Shown one piece after another: positions 63,871 to 64,000 of a stretch of 64,000 nt of DNA. The stretch is from positions 3,166,501 to 3,230,500 of the forward strand of contig JACSYO010002159.1 in the NCBI GenBank assembly GCA_016806645.1, given 5' to 3'. Positions within the stretch are counted from its first letter, which is position 1. The number at the start of each line of letters is the position of its first letter. The notes beneath the pieces were generated by a model, which did not search any database, had not been told where the DNA came from, and worked only from the letters and a program-made list of their open reading frames with translations. A program made the translations under genes and the position numbers. Origin of the DNA: Ophiodon elongatus (Eukaryota; Chordata; Actinopteri; Perciformes; Hexagrammidae).

Positions 63871-64000
63871 GGCAGCCCTCAGAGCCCTAAACGCTGTAGT
63901 TTATCATCGTTACTCACTACTGTATCTTAATAGCTGAAGAAATCTGACACGTGGGCTTTGTTTCAGAGGTCTGGCTCAGGCTACAAAAAAAAAAAAATGG

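Overview
The window looks like nuclear DNA from a ray-finned fish, probably a percomorph teleost (the percomorph part is inference). Genes are intron-split with GT-AG junctions. Non-coding DNA is AT-rich, packed with CA/AT microsatellites, and holds several interspersed repeats that I recognise from fish genomes. Gene order matches the vertebrate SLC19A3 - DAW1 - SPHKAP neighbourhood (human chromosome 2q36).

Layout: (1) 232-7960, minus strand: two tandem SLC19-family thiamine-transporter genes, 502 and 483 codons, both apparently intact. (2) 8928-15826, plus strand: daw1 (WDR69), a 415-codon WD-repeat factor for assembling ciliary dynein, in 13 exons. It lies head-to-head with transporter copy 2, and a ciliary-type X-box sits 46 bases before its ATG. 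(3) 17455-44751, minus strand: sphkap, a 1580-codon A-kinase anchoring protein in 12 coding exons, including one exon of 3385 bases. It converges tail-to-tail with daw1. (4) 45.1-64 kb: no gene recognised. This stretch holds microsatellites, a 5'-truncated RTE/Rex3-like retrotransposon piece and old repeat copies; the next gene expected from human synteny, pid1, is not reached.

The genes do not form a pathway. The transporters bring thiamine into cells, Daw1 is a cytoplasmic dynein-arm assembly factor, and Sphkap tethers protein kinase A. No new multi-gene system is visible. The points most worth following up are the different internal introns of the two transporters, the loss in both of a glutamate that contacts thiamine in the human protein, the X-box before daw1, a perfect-arm hairpin with a nearby repeat in the presumed sphkap 3' UTR, and local repeat families present in several copies or orientations.

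Exon limits were read by eye from splice signals and reading-frame continuity. I ran no alignments; family comparisons are from memory.
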